DNA of 64,000 bases from Granulicella sp. L46 (GCF_009765785.1 NZ_LMUT01000025.1:406890-470889), one strand, 5' to 3'. Positions 8,645 through 17,223 are shown, numbered from the stretch's first letter. Program-made: numbers and translations. Notes: generated from the letters alone by a model not told the origin.

Positions 8645-8998
8645 TTATGCGTTCTTCTTGCTCCCGCTCGCAGACTTGCCATGCTTTTTATCCAGGTACG
8701 ACCCAAGTGCGTCTAGTCGCTGCTCGAAGAAGGCCGCAAATTCGTTACTCCAGTCAAGAACGTCCTGCAATGGTTCGGGACGGAGCCGATAGAACCTATA
8801 CCTGCCATCGCGGCGTGCAGAGACCAGTTCGGCATCTTCCAGAATCCGTAGATGCTGAGAGATAGCGGCGAACGTTATCTGAAACGGCTCTGCCAATTCG
8901 TTCGCTGCGCATTCGCTCGCCTTTAGCCTGAGAAGGATGGCGCGACGCGTTGGATGCGCGATAGCGTGAAATACATCATTTGCCTGAGTGGGGCGCAT
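8645..8998 (-). CDS. ArsR-family helix-turn-helix regulator
   Basis: 117 residues with a standard winged-helix core (HAIAHPTRRAILLRLKASE, ELAEPFQITFAAISQHLRILEDAELVSARRDGRYRFYRL). No metal-binding cysteine pair is visible, so it belongs to the SRPBCC-associated, non-metal type. The start MRPTQAND (8998) is preferred to a longer upstream extension. It overlaps the end of the SRPBCC gene by 23 bases and is the last gene of the set. Such regulators usually repress their own operon together with the partner AHSA1 protein. Confidence 0.88.
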   Translation of the reverse strand: MRPTQANDVFHAIAHPTRRAILLRLKASECAANELAEPFQITFAAISQHLRILEDAELVSARRDGRYRFYRLRPEPLQDVLDWSNEFAAFFEQRLDALGSYLDKKHGKSASGSKKNA

Positions 8999-9506
8999 GG
9001 CCGGTCCATTCTGGGTACAGTACGCTAAGTCCGTCAAAGGTTGAGGCCCAGTGAGGCAAAGAAGCTTTGTCCAATTGAGCTTCCAGTCGATCAAGAAACG
9101 CGTGAGTACCAGGAAGAAAGCCGCGGGCCGTCTGCTTCGTTATCTTGCTGTAGGTAACGAACAAATGCGTTGTGAGACCGTCAGGAGTCAACTCGTACCG
9201 AAAGATGGCGTTCTCGCCGCGCGGCATTTCTGGGGTCGGAGCAACGTTCCATTCGTATTCGAAGATGCGAGGCGGCTCCCATGCAAGGATTTTCCCAACG
9301 GAATAATATCCGGCCGGTCCGGAGATCGTCTCAATTCGTCCACCAAGGCGGCCCTCAATGTTAGCGAAGGTACACATTAGCCAACCCTGTAATCCTTGTG
9401 GTGTAGCGATCGCTTCCCACACGTCTTCGAGCACGTGTGGGTATGTTCGCTGAAACGTGAGGGTAGCGAAGTCTCCATCGGCATGGAGGGTGCCCCTAGG
9501 CTGCAT
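8976..9506 (-). CDS. SRPBCC (AHSA1-like) domain protein
   Basis: 176 residues with the SRPBCC/Activator-of-Hsp90-like fold, recognisable from TFQRTYPHVLEDVWEAIATP at the start, GGRIETISGP, ILAWEPPRIFEYEWN and the C-terminal helix with LDRLEAQLDK. The fold binds hydrophobic ligands; the ligand is unknown. These proteins commonly pair with ArsR regulators, as here. It overlaps the DHFR-like gene by 11 bases at its 5' end and the ArsR gene by 23 bases at its 3' end. Confidence 0.85.
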   Translation of the reverse strand: MQPRGTLHADGDFATLTFQRTYPHVLEDVWEAIATPQGLQGWLMCTFANIEGRLGGRIETISGPAGYYSVGKILAWEPPRIFEYEWNVAPTPEMPRGENAIFRYELTPDGLTTHLFVTYSKITKQTARGFLPGTHAFLDRLEAQLDKASLPHWASTFDGLSVLYPEWTGHAPHSGK

Positions 9507-10044
9507 ATGTCACCACGATGTTGCCACAACGAAATAAGCGCTGATTCACGAGCCGTAGCTCGCACCCTTCAGTGAATACTGTGCGTCCAGCACCTAAGGC
9601 GATCGGCACGATTACGAATTGATATTCATCGACCAATCCGGCTTCCCCAAGCTGTGAAGCGATGTCTCCGCTGCCTAACACAGCGACATTGGGTCCTGCG
9701 GATTCCTTGAGAGCGCGTACTGCCTCGATAAGGTCCCCTTTGAGCAATTCGGTATTGTTCCACTGGGGTTGAATGGTTTTCGATGCCACATATTTTTTGG
9801 CGGCGTTCATGCCTTTAGCAACTACTGGCATCTGTTGTGCCGCCATCGGTGTAGGCCAGTAAGCCTCCATCATCTCGTATGTCTTTCTCCCGAACAAAAG
9901 CTCGCTGCCGGAACTGGCATTTTCGCCAAGCCATGCTCCGAATTCAGGGTCTCCATGGCCCGCATGCGCCCAACTCATATCGTTGGTCTCATTGGCGAAA
10001 TAGCCGTCGATCGAAATCGACTCGAACACGCGTAAAGCCCTCAT
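9496..10044 (-). CDS. RibD C-terminal/DHFR-like reductase
   Basis: 182 residues of the stand-alone RibD-C (dihydrofolate-reductase-like) family, as YwjB/YyaP. Signature elements are ESISIDGYFA at the N-terminus, LLFGRKTYEMMEAYWPTP, and VLGSGDIASQLGEAGLVDEYQFVIVPIALGAGR. It probably binds NADPH; the substrate is unknown and no riboflavin genes are nearby. It is the first gene of a three-gene overlapping minus-strand operon with the SRPBCC and ArsR genes. Confidence 0.87.
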   Translation of the reverse strand: MRALRVFESISIDGYFANETNDMSWAHAGHGDPEFGAWLGENASSGSELLFGRKTYEMMEAYWPTPMAAQQMPVVAKGMNAAKKYVASKTIQPQWNNTELLKGDLIEAVRALKESAGPNVAVLGSGDIASQLGEAGLVDEYQFVIVPIALGAGRTVFTEGCELRLVNQRLFRCGNIVVTYAA

Positions 10045-10170
10045 AAATCCTCCTGGTTATTGTTTATTTAGTTTTTGCTTAAATGTCAAACACAGGCGGG
10101 CTGCAAGTCCGGATTCACCGCAAAGCCTTGAGGATCTGATCTTGTCCGGTATTCGCCGGCATACAGGGCG

Positions 10171-10227
10171 CTAGCGTGTTGAGGCCCTCTCCTTCTCGGT
10201 GAGTGCATTGGCGATTATGAGCAAAAC
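10171..10227 (-). pseudogene. Possible gene remnant (C-terminal tail)
   Basis: In the minus frame ending at the TAG at 10171-10173 the peptide ends in LIIANALTEKERASTR. It resembles the tail LIANAFIERGRAFQ found at 13770-13847, and the DNA is similar too (GCATTGGCGAT shared). No full gene is present at either place. The parent family was not recognised. Confidence 0.25.
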
Positions 10228-10302
10228 GAGAGTCTCTGATTCCTGCACGCATGTTTCACGATCCTTATCGATCGAGGCGCGAGAAACTCTCCGATGTCAC
10301 CC

Positions 10303-11079
10303 CTAACGGGGCGATTGGGTTTGTTCGATGGCCGATACGAGAAGATCCAGGTCGGCGGGGTTGACATCACTCACGGCGACTATGCGTAAGTCATGGGTCG
10401 TGGCGGAATGGATAGAGAATCCTGAGCGAGTGCCGGGCAGTGGGGTGGCGATGGGGCTGCCGGAGCGCTGCGTGAGGAAGACGGAGACTTCATGCTTGTG
10501 GATGGTGAAGAGGAGCAGCGCCGCAGGTTGGCCGTTTAAGTAGGCGAGATTGCCGCCCTTGAGCGTCGTGTCGGCAGGAAGAACGTCGGGTAGGTTGAAG
10601 CTGAACGGTAGCTTGCCCTGAAACCAGGGCTTTACGGTGTGACGGTCAGTCGACAGGACTTCAGGGGAAGCACCGCTGGAAAGAGTGGCGAGATGTTGAT
10701 CGAGCAATTCTGCGGAGAGGGTATTGGCTTGATGGGCTTGCCACCAACCGCCTAGTGATAGGGCAAGCACGAGGGCGGCAGCCAACCCGGCCCATGCGAC
10801 GGAACGAAACGAGTAGCTGCGAGCCGTTCTCTTTGATTCCTGAGGACGAAGCTGTGCAGCGAGGCGGGCGAGTGCTTCCGGGGGAGCGGCGAAGCGCCGC
10901 GCGGCACGGGCGGTGGCGGTTTTGAGTTGCGTAGCAGAAAGAACGCGCAAGGCGCAGGGGTGGCAATCGGCCAGGTGTTGCTGAATGCCGTTTGACTCGG
11001 TGGGAGATAGCTCGCCATCGATGAAGGCATTGAGTAGATCCGGGTCGAGATGTCCGGTGGCTTGCGTTGTCTGCGTCAT
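10303..11079 (-). CDS. Anti-sigma factor with zinc-binding ZAS motif
   Basis: 258 residues. The cytoplasmic N-terminus carries H35-x3-C39-x2-C42 (HLADCHPC), the ZAS motif that binds the partner sigma factor. A single membrane segment lies at about residues 93-113, followed by a periplasmic sensor domain of about 140 residues without a known motif. The start at 11079 gives an ATGA overlap with the sigma-factor stop, showing tight coupling. It presumably holds the ECF sigma factor inactive until an envelope or redox signal arrives; the signal is unknown. Confidence 0.9.
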   Translation of the reverse strand: MTQTTQATGHLDPDLLNAFIDGELSPTESNGIQQHLADCHPCALRVLSATQLKTATARAARRFAAPPEALARLAAQLRPQESKRTARSYSFRSVAWAGLAAALVLALSLGGWWQAHQANTLSAELLDQHLATLSSGASPEVLSTDRHTVKPWFQGKLPFSFNLPDVLPADTTLKGGNLAYLNGQPAALLLFTIHKHEVSVFLTQRSGSPIATPLPGTRSGFSIHSATTHDLRIVAVSDVNPADLDLLVSAIEQTQSPR

Positions 11080-11609
11080 AACGATTCCCCCCGTTGCGGT
11101 TGCAGCAGTTGATGAAGAGTGCGGCGGGCGCGCGAGATGCGCGACATGACGGTGCCGATGGGGACATCGAGGACCAGTGCAATGTCCTTGTACTTGAGTT
11201 CTTCGACATCGCAAAGGAGTAGAACTTCGCGAAGCGGTGGATGAAGCTGATCGAGGGCTTGGTTCACTGCCGCCTGGTTGTTGAGGCTGATGAGATGATC
11301 TTCCGGTGTCGGACCGGCATCGGTGGTACCGAGCAGGTCGGGATGGTCTTCAAGAAAAACTGTTCGCGAGGCCGCGATGCCAGTACGCGAGGTGAGGAAC
11401 GTGTTGCGGAGGATTCGGAAGACCCATGCTTTAAAGTTGGTGCCGGTCTGAAAGGAGTCGAACGCGCGAAGAGCTTTGGAGAGGGTCTCCTGCACGAGGT
11501 CTTCTGCCTCCGCATGGTTGCGGCAAAGCCAGAAAGCGTGACTGTAGAGCGATGGCAGGAGGGGTAGCGCAAGCTGCTCGAAGGATGCGCTAGTGGTGTC
11601 GGAGGACAT
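11076..11609 (-). CDS. ECF-type RNA polymerase sigma factor
   Basis: 177 residues. Region 2 is seen in FWLCRNHAEAEDLVQETLSKALRAF and FKAWVFRILRNTF; region 4 in LREVLLLCDVEELKYKDIALVLDVPIGTVMSRISRARRTL. The frame extends upstream to 11903, but MSSDTTSASFEQ (11609) gives the usual length. It is coupled to the anti-sigma gene and divergent from the phosphoesterase-cytochrome operon. Between them lies a pair of mirror-image GGAATAAA elements (see 11703-11762), so it likely activates both itself and that operon. Confidence 0.92.
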   Translation of the reverse strand: MSSDTTSASFEQLALPLLPSLYSHAFWLCRNHAEAEDLVQETLSKALRAFDSFQTGTNFKAWVFRILRNTFLTSRTGIAASRTVFLEDHPDLLGTTDAGPTPEDHLISLNNQAAVNQALDQLHPPLREVLLLCDVEELKYKDIALVLDVPIGTVMSRISRARRTLHQLLQPQRGESL

Positions 11610-11702
11610 GGTGCGAGATGCCTCGGTGTACTGAAGGTGGAATGGGCCGGCGAGATGGCCTGGAACGCGAGACATATTAACCGTAAACCAAATTGCGGCC
11701 GG

Positions 11703-11762
11703 TTTATTCCATGCGTTTATTTTCGGGTTGTCTGGAATAAATGCAGGGTTCCGTAGTTCTCC
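11703..11762. promoter_or_regulatory. Mirror-image candidate ECF promoters
   Basis: TTTATTCCA (11703-11711) and TGGAATAAA (11733-11741) form a perfect 9-base inverted repeat, so GGAATAAA is present on each strand pointing outward. On both strands the bases exactly 17 after GGAAT begin with GTT: GTTCTC on plus (11756-11761) and GTTTAC on minus. GGAA-type -35 elements are typical of ECF sigma factors. The common spacing suggests that one sigma factor reads both directions. Confidence 0.5.
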
Positions 11763-11796
11763 ATTGGGAAGGTAATTAAGACCAAGGGAGACGGAT

Positions 11797-12792
11797 ATGA
11801 ATCGGTTTAAGGAAGACGAAGTAGTGCAGAAGAACCAGGTGCAGCCTGCCGGGGATGGGATCGATCGGCGGAATTTTCTGGGATGCATGGCATGGGCGGG
11901 CACGGGGCTGCTCTGGACGATGGCGGGCGGAATTCCAACGTCCAGGCTGCTGGCCCAAGCGGCGAAGGCTGGTACCGGGATTGGGAAGGTAGAGGACTTT
12001 TCCTTCGTCCAGATTAGCGATAGTCACATTGGGTTTAACAAGGGCGCTAATCCAGATGTAACGGGAACGTTGCAAAAGGCAATCGACAAGATCAATGTGG
12101 TCCCGACGGGGATGAAGCTGCCGGACTTCATGATTCATACCGGCGACATCACGCAGAACGCGAAGGCTGCGGAGTTCGATACGGCAGTGCAAGTGATTAA
12201 GAGTGCGAAGGTGAGAGAGGTATTTTACATTCCGGGGGAACATGATTTTTCTGTCGATGACGGTGTCCTGTACAAGCGGCGGTTCGGTAAAGGCACGATT
12301 GGAAATGGCTGGTACAGCTATGACCACAAGGGCGTTCACTTTGTGGGGCTGAACAATTGTGTTCAGGTTGACGCGATGGGCAACTTGGGCGCAGAGCAGC
12401 TTGCGTGGCTGAAGGCCGATCTGGCTGGCTTGAGTGCTTCGACACCGATTGTGGTGTTTGCGCATATTCCGCTGTGGATGGTCTATGAGAAGTGGGGCTG
12501 GGGCACGGCCGATGGCACGCAGGCATTGGCATTGTTGAAACGCTTTGGATCAGTCACGGTGTTGAACGGCCACATTCATCAAGTGGTGCAAAAAATCGAG
12601 GGGAACGTTGCCTTTCATACCGCGATGGCTACCGCATTTCCGCAGCCTGCGCCGGGGACGGCGCCGAACCCTGGACCGATGGCGGTTCCCGCAGGCAAGC
12701 TGCAGAGCGTGCTCGGCATCACGAAGGTCAAGGTGGTTCGCGGACATAGCCACCTCGCGGTAGTCGATCACTCGCTGGCGGAGGGCGCTTGA
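11797..12792 (+). CDS. Tat-exported calcineurin-like metallophosphoesterase
   Basis: 331 residues. A twin-arginine signal is visible (R24-R25 in RRNFLG, hydrophobic stretch, then an alanine-rich cleavage region near 54). Metal-binding motifs occur in order: ISDSHIG (D75, H77), HTGDITQ, PGEHDF, FAHIPLW and NGHIHQ. The usual GNHD is GEHD here, so the conserved Asn is replaced by Glu, while the other ligands are intact. It acts in the periplasm; the substrate is unknown. Its stop overlaps the cytochrome start (TTGA), so the two form an operon probably driven by the divergent ECF sigma factor. Confidence 0.88.
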   Translation: MNRFKEDEVVQKNQVQPAGDGIDRRNFLGCMAWAGTGLLWTMAGGIPTSRLLAQAAKAGTGIGKVEDFSFVQISDSHIGFNKGANPDVTGTLQKAIDKINVVPTGMKLPDFMIHTGDITQNAKAAEFDTAVQVIKSAKVREVFYIPGEHDFSVDDGVLYKRRFGKGTIGNGWYSYDHKGVHFVGLNNCVQVDAMGNLGAEQLAWLKADLAGLSASTPIVVFAHIPLWMVYEKWGWGTADGTQALALLKRFGSVTVLNGHIHQVVQKIEGNVAFHTAMATAFPQPAPGTAPNPGPMAVPAGKLQSVLGITKVKVVRGHSHLAVVDHSLAEGA

Positions 12793-13550
12793 AACGCATC
12801 GGAGCCGTGATCGTATTGTGTGCCGCTGCCGGAGTGGGGCTGGCATTTGTGCATCCGTTCGGGAATCCGCGTGAGGAGCCTGCAAGGGGTCTCGGCACAC
12901 TGCTGCAAGGCGCTAATATGTCTGCGGATGCGAAGCAGGTTCTGATCACAAAATGCGCGGACTGTCACTCGAACGAGACGCGGTGGCCGGTGTATGCACG
13001 GCTGGTTCCCGGGTCATGGCTTATGGAGCAGGATGTCATGGAGGCGCGCAGGAAGATGAATCTGTCGACGTGGGAGCGAACGCCTGGCGACGCGCAGGAT
13101 GTGCTGATCGGGAAGATCATTCAGGAAGCAAAGAGCGGGGACATGCCACCTGCGCAATACCGTGCGCTGCATTGGGGGGCGAGGCTGACGCCGGCGGAGG
13201 TTGCGGTGCTTTCGAGGATGGGCAATGGAGTTGGTGAAGCGGCCGGTGCGGGTGAAGCGGGAGATGCGGCGCGCGGAAAAGCCGTGTTTGAGCGACGGTG
13301 TACGGGCTGTCATGCGATGGACGGAGACCGCGAGGGACCGAGGCTGACCGGAGTGTTTGGGAGAAAGGCCGGGAGCGTGGCAGGGTTCGACTACTCTGTT
13401 GGGTTGAAGAATTCTGGTATGACATGGGACGAGGCTACGCTCGAGAAATGGCTCAGAGATCCAGATAAGTTAGTGCCGAATACCACGATGGACTTTAGTG
13501 TTCCGAAGGCCCAGGAGCGGTCGGATTTGATTGCTTATTTTAAACGATGA
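12789..13550 (+). CDS. Di-haem c-type cytochrome (haem-binding domain plus cytochrome c)
   Basis: 253 residues with an N-terminal export/anchor segment. Two CxxCH sites are present: C56-C59-H60 (KCADCHSNE, in a haem-binding domain with ETRWPVYARLVPGSWLMEQDV) and C171-C174-H175 (CTGCHAMDG, in a class I cytochrome c domain whose axial Met is probably in PNTTMDF). It carries electrons in the periplasm. Translation starts at TTG 12789, coupled to the phosphoesterase stop. The pairing suggests a redox-linked function under ECF control; the electron partner is unknown. Confidence 0.88.
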   Translation: MKRIGAVIVLCAAAGVGLAFVHPFGNPREEPARGLGTLLQGANMSADAKQVLITKCADCHSNETRWPVYARLVPGSWLMEQDVMEARRKMNLSTWERTPGDAQDVLIGKIIQEAKSGDMPPAQYRALHWGARLTPAEVAVLSRMGNGVGEAAGAGEAGDAARGKAVFERRCTGCHAMDGDREGPRLTGVFGRKAGSVAGFDYSVGLKNSGMTWDEATLEKWLRDPDKLVPNTTMDFSVPKAQERSDLIAYFKR

Positions 13551-13680
13551 AGAAGACTCGGCCAGAGCGCACCTGGTGGGCAAAACCGAGGCTTTAACCG
13601 GTCCACGCGGCCCGACACGGATTGGCAGCGAGAGCTTCGACGATATTCGCCAATGCTTCTGGAGATAATTCTCGACTGAG

Positions 13681-13774
13681 GCTAACAGGCCAATGCCCGC
13701 GTTGTTCTCGAAAAACGGCGTTATCGGCAATAACGGCGAAGTTGACGAAAAGCCGACTTTGCGGGCATCTCACT
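13681..13774. repeat. Composite dispersed repeat, copy 2
   Basis: It has three blocks. GCTAACAGGCCAATGC (13681-13696) is identical to 56654-56669. The palindromic core GAAAAACGGCGTTATCGG lies at 13710-13727. The block at 13755-13774 (GACTTTGCGGGCATCTCACT) matches 40945-40964 at 19 of 20 positions. Confidence 0.65.
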
Positions 13775-13847
13775 GGAAGGCTCTGCCTCTCTCGATGAAG
13801 GCATTGGCGATCAGAGCATTGAGTCGTTCGGCTTCAACATGCCAATT
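13770..13847 (-). pseudogene. Possible gene remnant (C-terminal tail)
   Basis: The minus-strand frame ending at 13770 encodes a tail with HVEAERLNALIANAFIERGR, preceded by an in-frame stop. It resembles the remnant at 10171-10227. No family was recognised. Confidence 0.25.
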
Positions 13848-13989
13848 CTAATCGATGACCAGAAGATGAACCTCGCAAGAGGCTTCATCTTAGCCGTGCA
13901 GATACGGCGCATTTATATCGGGCCACGTTTTCAGTTCCGGAGTCACTCGAACTCACCGCATACCCGCTGCCGACGAATCGACACAAAAG

Positions 13990-14754
13990 CTATGGCAGAA
14001 TCCTGGCCTCGTCGGCTACGTCAACATCGGCGGCCTTTTTGTAGCGAAGAAGCGCGGCTGACAGATGTGACTCCATTGCCGCGGCGGCGGCTTGCGGATT
14101 GCGCTGCTCGATTGCACGGGCAATTGGTTTGTGCTCACTTAGCGATAGTGGTATCGCATCAGGCAAAAGCAACACTCTAGCGACACCTCGGACAAAATGC
14201 TCGCGAATGAGAGTGATCAGCCTTGTCAGCATCAGATTGGTCGATGCTTCAGCTATGGCCATGTGGAAATCAAGATCAAGTGCAGCAAAGCGTTTTGTAT
14301 TCGATTGGGCCGTCTCCATGCGGTCGAGCAATGACTGGAGCCGAGCTAGTTGTTCAGGGGTTGCATTCGCAGCCATGTTCGCTGCCGCGGCGCTCTCCAG
14401 AGCAATGCGAACTTCGAGAAGATCCCGAACGTCGTGATGCTCGGTGATGAGACGCCATTCGAAGATCTTGCTCATAAACTTCGAGCCATCGAGAGCAACG
14501 GACGTGCCCGCACTAACGCGGGCGTCGAGAATTCCGACGATGGAAAGGCAACGCAAGGCTTCGCGCAGAGCAGTGCGGGAGGCGCCGAATTGGATACAGA
14601 GGTCACGCTCTGACGGAAGCCGCTGTCCCGACTCCAAGTGCCCGCTCATGATTAAGGCAACCAGTTGACGGGTTATGTCTTCACTGATCGATACCTTCTT
14701 GATGGGCTTGATTTTCGAACGGACGGCCGAAAGGCCTATCGGCTGTTTGGGCAT
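13990..14754 (-). CDS. FadR/FCD-type GntR regulator (paralogue 1)
   Basis: 254 residues. The N-terminal winged helix (SISEDITRQLVALIMSGHLE, RLPSERDLCIQFGASRTALREALRCL) is followed by an FCD effector domain with D160/H164-type ligands in ALDLDFHMAIAEAS. It is closely similar throughout to the regulator at 28969-29793. It is divergent from the GH51 gene, whose promoter carries a TGGTnnnRCCA operator. Members of this subfamily commonly repress sugar-acid or polysaccharide genes and respond to an acidic sugar intermediate; the ligand here is not known. Confidence 0.92.
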   Translation of the reverse strand: MPKQPIGLSAVRSKIKPIKKVSISEDITRQLVALIMSGHLESGQRLPSERDLCIQFGASRTALREALRCLSIVGILDARVSAGTSVALDGSKFMSKIFEWRLITEHHDVRDLLEVRIALESAAAANMAANATPEQLARLQSLLDRMETAQSNTKRFAALDLDFHMAIAEASTNLMLTRLITLIREHFVRGVARVLLLPDAIPLSLSEHKPIARAIEQRNPQAAAAAMESHLSAALLRYKKAADVDVADEARILP

Positions 14755-14875
14755 ATGCCGGATTCTCCACGTACTTCCGGTTTCAGCCTAACAAGAAACC
14801 CGCGTTTCCGGCGCAGTGTCACTCCCGCGCAAGCGGTCCCTCATCCTCCCCGATCTGGGAAGTCTAATTTTTCTA

Positions 14876-14905
14876 TTGACGATGGTATGGCCATATGCCT
14901 AGTAT
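14876..14905 (+). promoter_or_regulatory. GH51 promoter with embedded FadR-type operator
   Basis: -35 TTGACG (14876-14881), 18-base spacer, -10 TAGTAT (14900-14905). The operator TGGTATGGCCA (14883-14893) starts two bases after the -35 and is followed by TAT. The same layout occurs upstream of the LctP permease (29891-29920) and GH3 (35895-35924). Binding there would block RNA polymerase. Confidence 0.7.
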
Positions 14906-14952
14906 GCCGTTCGCTGAAGGGTTTTGTATTTCGGCGATGCGAAAGGGAGGAC

Positions 14953-17115
14953 ATGGATCGGAGACTCGCGTATTTGTTGTTCGCCGCAGCGGCGGTATTG
15001 GCGACCCGGACAGCCAATGGACAGGCTCCCCAAGCGGCTCCTGTGGCCACGAAGGCACCCTCGAGACTCGAAGGATCGGTTAACTTGCGCGCCAAGCAGG
15101 CTCCAATCTCTCCGAACCTTTACGGCATGTTCATCGAGCACGGCGGCAACCTCATAAACCACGGGCTATGGGCTGAAATGCTCGATGACCGTAAATTCTT
15201 CAATCCAATCGACAGTTCACCAGATACGCCACTACCGACTGATGCCCAGGACGCCGCTCGTGCCCTTCGGATGCGCAGCCGGCGGTGGCGGCCGGTAGGT
15301 GCCGACCGCTTCGTGGTGATGGACAACGTATCAGCGTATACGGGCGCGCAAAGTCCCGAGGTGCTGACTGATGAAATCGAGGCGCACGGATTTGCTCAAA
15401 CAGGGTTAGCGCTTGAAAAGGACAAAGCGTACGTAGGTCATATCGTAATCCGCAAGACACCTGGCGTTCGTGTACAGGCCACCTTGTCTTGGGGAGACGG
15501 GAGCGGGCAAAAACAGACGGTAGAGCTGGGACGTGTGCAGGCAGCCTATGCATCAATTCCACTTCAGTTCACTTCACAAGATGACACCGAACACGGAACG
15601 TTTTCTCTCACGGGGCTGGGCTCTGGTTCGTTTCATGTGGGCGCCGTTTCGCTGATGCCCGTAGACAATCTGGAGGGTTTTCGAAAAGATACGATCGCAC
15701 GGCTCAGAGATCTTCATTCGGGTATGTGGCGCTTGCCCGGGGGTAATTACATTTCGGCATATGAGTGGCGCGGCGCTGTGGGCGACCGCGACCATCGAGC
15801 ACCGAACTGGGATCCTGTGTGGGGCGCGGTCCAGCCAAATGACGTTGGAATGGACGAACTGATGACTCTGTGTCGTCTCATCGGAGTAGAGCCTTACATC
15901 ACCGTGAATGCGGGCTTCGGTGACGCGACCTCCGCTTCCGACCAAGTGGAGTACATGAACGGGTCGGTAGCCACGCCGATGGGATCCTTGCGGGCGAAAA
16001 ATGGGCATCCCGAGCCTTATGGGGTGAAACTTTGGAACGTCGGAAATGAACCATACGGCTGGTGGCAATTTGGTCACATGTCGATTCAGTACTACCCCTT
16101 CAAACACAACCTGTTCGCGGCTGCGATGCGCAAGGTGGACCCCAGCATCACGGTGATCGCATCGGGCGCGATGCTGGACGAGATGACCGTGCTGGGCAAT
16201 GCCGCGTATACCGCTGGCGTAACGATGGCGATTCCGGGAACCGAAACCGATTGGACTGGTGGCATGTTAGCGAGCAGCATGGGCAATTTCGATGGAATCA
16301 GCGAGCATTGGTACGCGCGGATGGGCACCCGTTTCGACATCACGATTGCACCGTATGCGAGGAATGGAATTTCAACTCCACCACATCGCTGGGGCTACGT
16401 ACCGGTGGAGGAGACGCAGGTGGAGTGGATTCGCCATCCATCCAACCGGGTACGCGAGAAAGCTGAAGAATGGGACGACTATAAGATTCGCTTCCCGGAG
16501 ATTGCGAAGAAGAACCTATTTTTGTCGATGGATGAATGGGCATATACCGGCGGTCCGAGCAATCTAAAGCTGGCGCTGGCTTATGCGGAAGTGCTCCAGG
16601 AGATGTTCCGCCACACCAGTGACATGAAGATGTCGGCGTTCACGATGGGACTTTCGACGCTGGACTACAACAACACTCGCGCGGAATACAACGCGAATGG
16701 GTTGATGTTCAAACTTTACCGCGATCATCTCGCAAATATACCGGTGGAGTTGGATGGTAACTCACCACAGCCGGCACCCAAGTGGCCGATCGGCGGTGAG
16801 CAACCTAAGGTCAACGCGGGCAGTCCGACCTATCCCCTTGATGTGATTGCAACAACTACCGAGGACGGGAAGTTTTTAACCCTTGGCGTAGTGAACCCCA
16901 CCAATAGTACGCAGTCACTGGTGCCGTTGGTGAGGGGAGGAACGCTCTCCACGGATGGAACTGTGTGGACACTTACAGGCCAGACCGTGACAGCGGTCAA
17001 CTCGGTGGGAAAACCTGCGGAGGTCACCGTGACCGAGCAAGTGGTCAATGCCAAAGAGGATATATCGGTTGCCCCGATCAGTATCAACGTGTATCGGTTT
17101 GCAATCAAGCAGTAA
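14953..17115 (+). CDS. GH51 alpha-L-arabinofuranosidase, secreted
   Basis: 720 residues with a signal peptide ending near NGQAPQ. The (beta/alpha)8 core shows FIEHGGNLINHGLW and the two catalytic glutamates of GH51: acid/base E366 in NVGNEPYG and nucleophile E528 in SMDEWAY. A C-terminal beta-sandwich follows. It removes arabinofuranosyl side chains from arabinoxylan or arabinan outside the cytoplasm. Start ATG 14953 is chosen because a signal peptide follows it and AGGGAGG lies just before; the upstream open frame lies within the promoter. It is the first gene of a long plus-strand cluster. Confidence 0.93.
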   Translation: MDRRLAYLLFAAAAVLATRTANGQAPQAAPVATKAPSRLEGSVNLRAKQAPISPNLYGMFIEHGGNLINHGLWAEMLDDRKFFNPIDSSPDTPLPTDAQDAARALRMRSRRWRPVGADRFVVMDNVSAYTGAQSPEVLTDEIEAHGFAQTGLALEKDKAYVGHIVIRKTPGVRVQATLSWGDGSGQKQTVELGRVQAAYASIPLQFTSQDDTEHGTFSLTGLGSGSFHVGAVSLMPVDNLEGFRKDTIARLRDLHSGMWRLPGGNYISAYEWRGAVGDRDHRAPNWDPVWGAVQPNDVGMDELMTLCRLIGVEPYITVNAGFGDATSASDQVEYMNGSVATPMGSLRAKNGHPEPYGVKLWNVGNEPYGWWQFGHMSIQYYPFKHNLFAAAMRKVDPSITVIASGAMLDEMTVLGNAAYTAGVTMAIPGTETDWTGGMLASSMGNFDGISEHWYARMGTRFDITIAPYARNGISTPPHRWGYVPVEETQVEWIRHPSNRVREKAEEWDDYKIRFPEIAKKNLFLSMDEWAYTGGPSNLKLALAYAEVLQEMFRHTSDMKMSAFTMGLSTLDYNNTRAEYNANGLMFKLYRDHLANIPVELDGNSPQPAPKWPIGGEQPKVNAGSPTYPLDVIATTTEDGKFLTLGVVNPTNSTQSLVPLVRGGTLSTDGTVWTLTGQTVTAVNSVGKPAEVTVTEQVVNAKEDISVAPISINVYRFAIKQ

Positions 17116-17189
17116 GGGTTAGTCACGAAAGCAAAAGTGGATATGCAAGACAGTGTTGTTCTTTTCGAGGCAAGCCGGGATCTGAGGAG

Positions 17190-17223
17190 GCCCTCCCGTA
17201 GCCGAACATGCCGAGGGAAGGGC
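17190..17223 (+). other. Intergenic hairpin between GH51 and the TonB receptor
   Basis: GCCCTCCC (17190-17197) can pair with GGGAAGGGC (17215-17223) with one bulge. There is no T-run, so it is more likely an mRNA-stabilising or processing hairpin than a terminator. It may uncouple GH51 from downstream expression. Confidence 0.3.

Larger units (their letters stand above)
13551..13989. other. Gene-free interval with repeat elements
   Basis: About 440 bases between the cytochrome and the first FadR-type regulator. It carries one composite copy of the dispersed repeat (13681-13774), an apparent remnant of a coding tail on the minus strand (13770-13847), and no convincing gene. Confidence 0.6.

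Noticed and set aside
13839-14180. 113-codon plus-strand frame
   Set aside because: It overlaps the FadR-type gene antisense and has no recognisable product.
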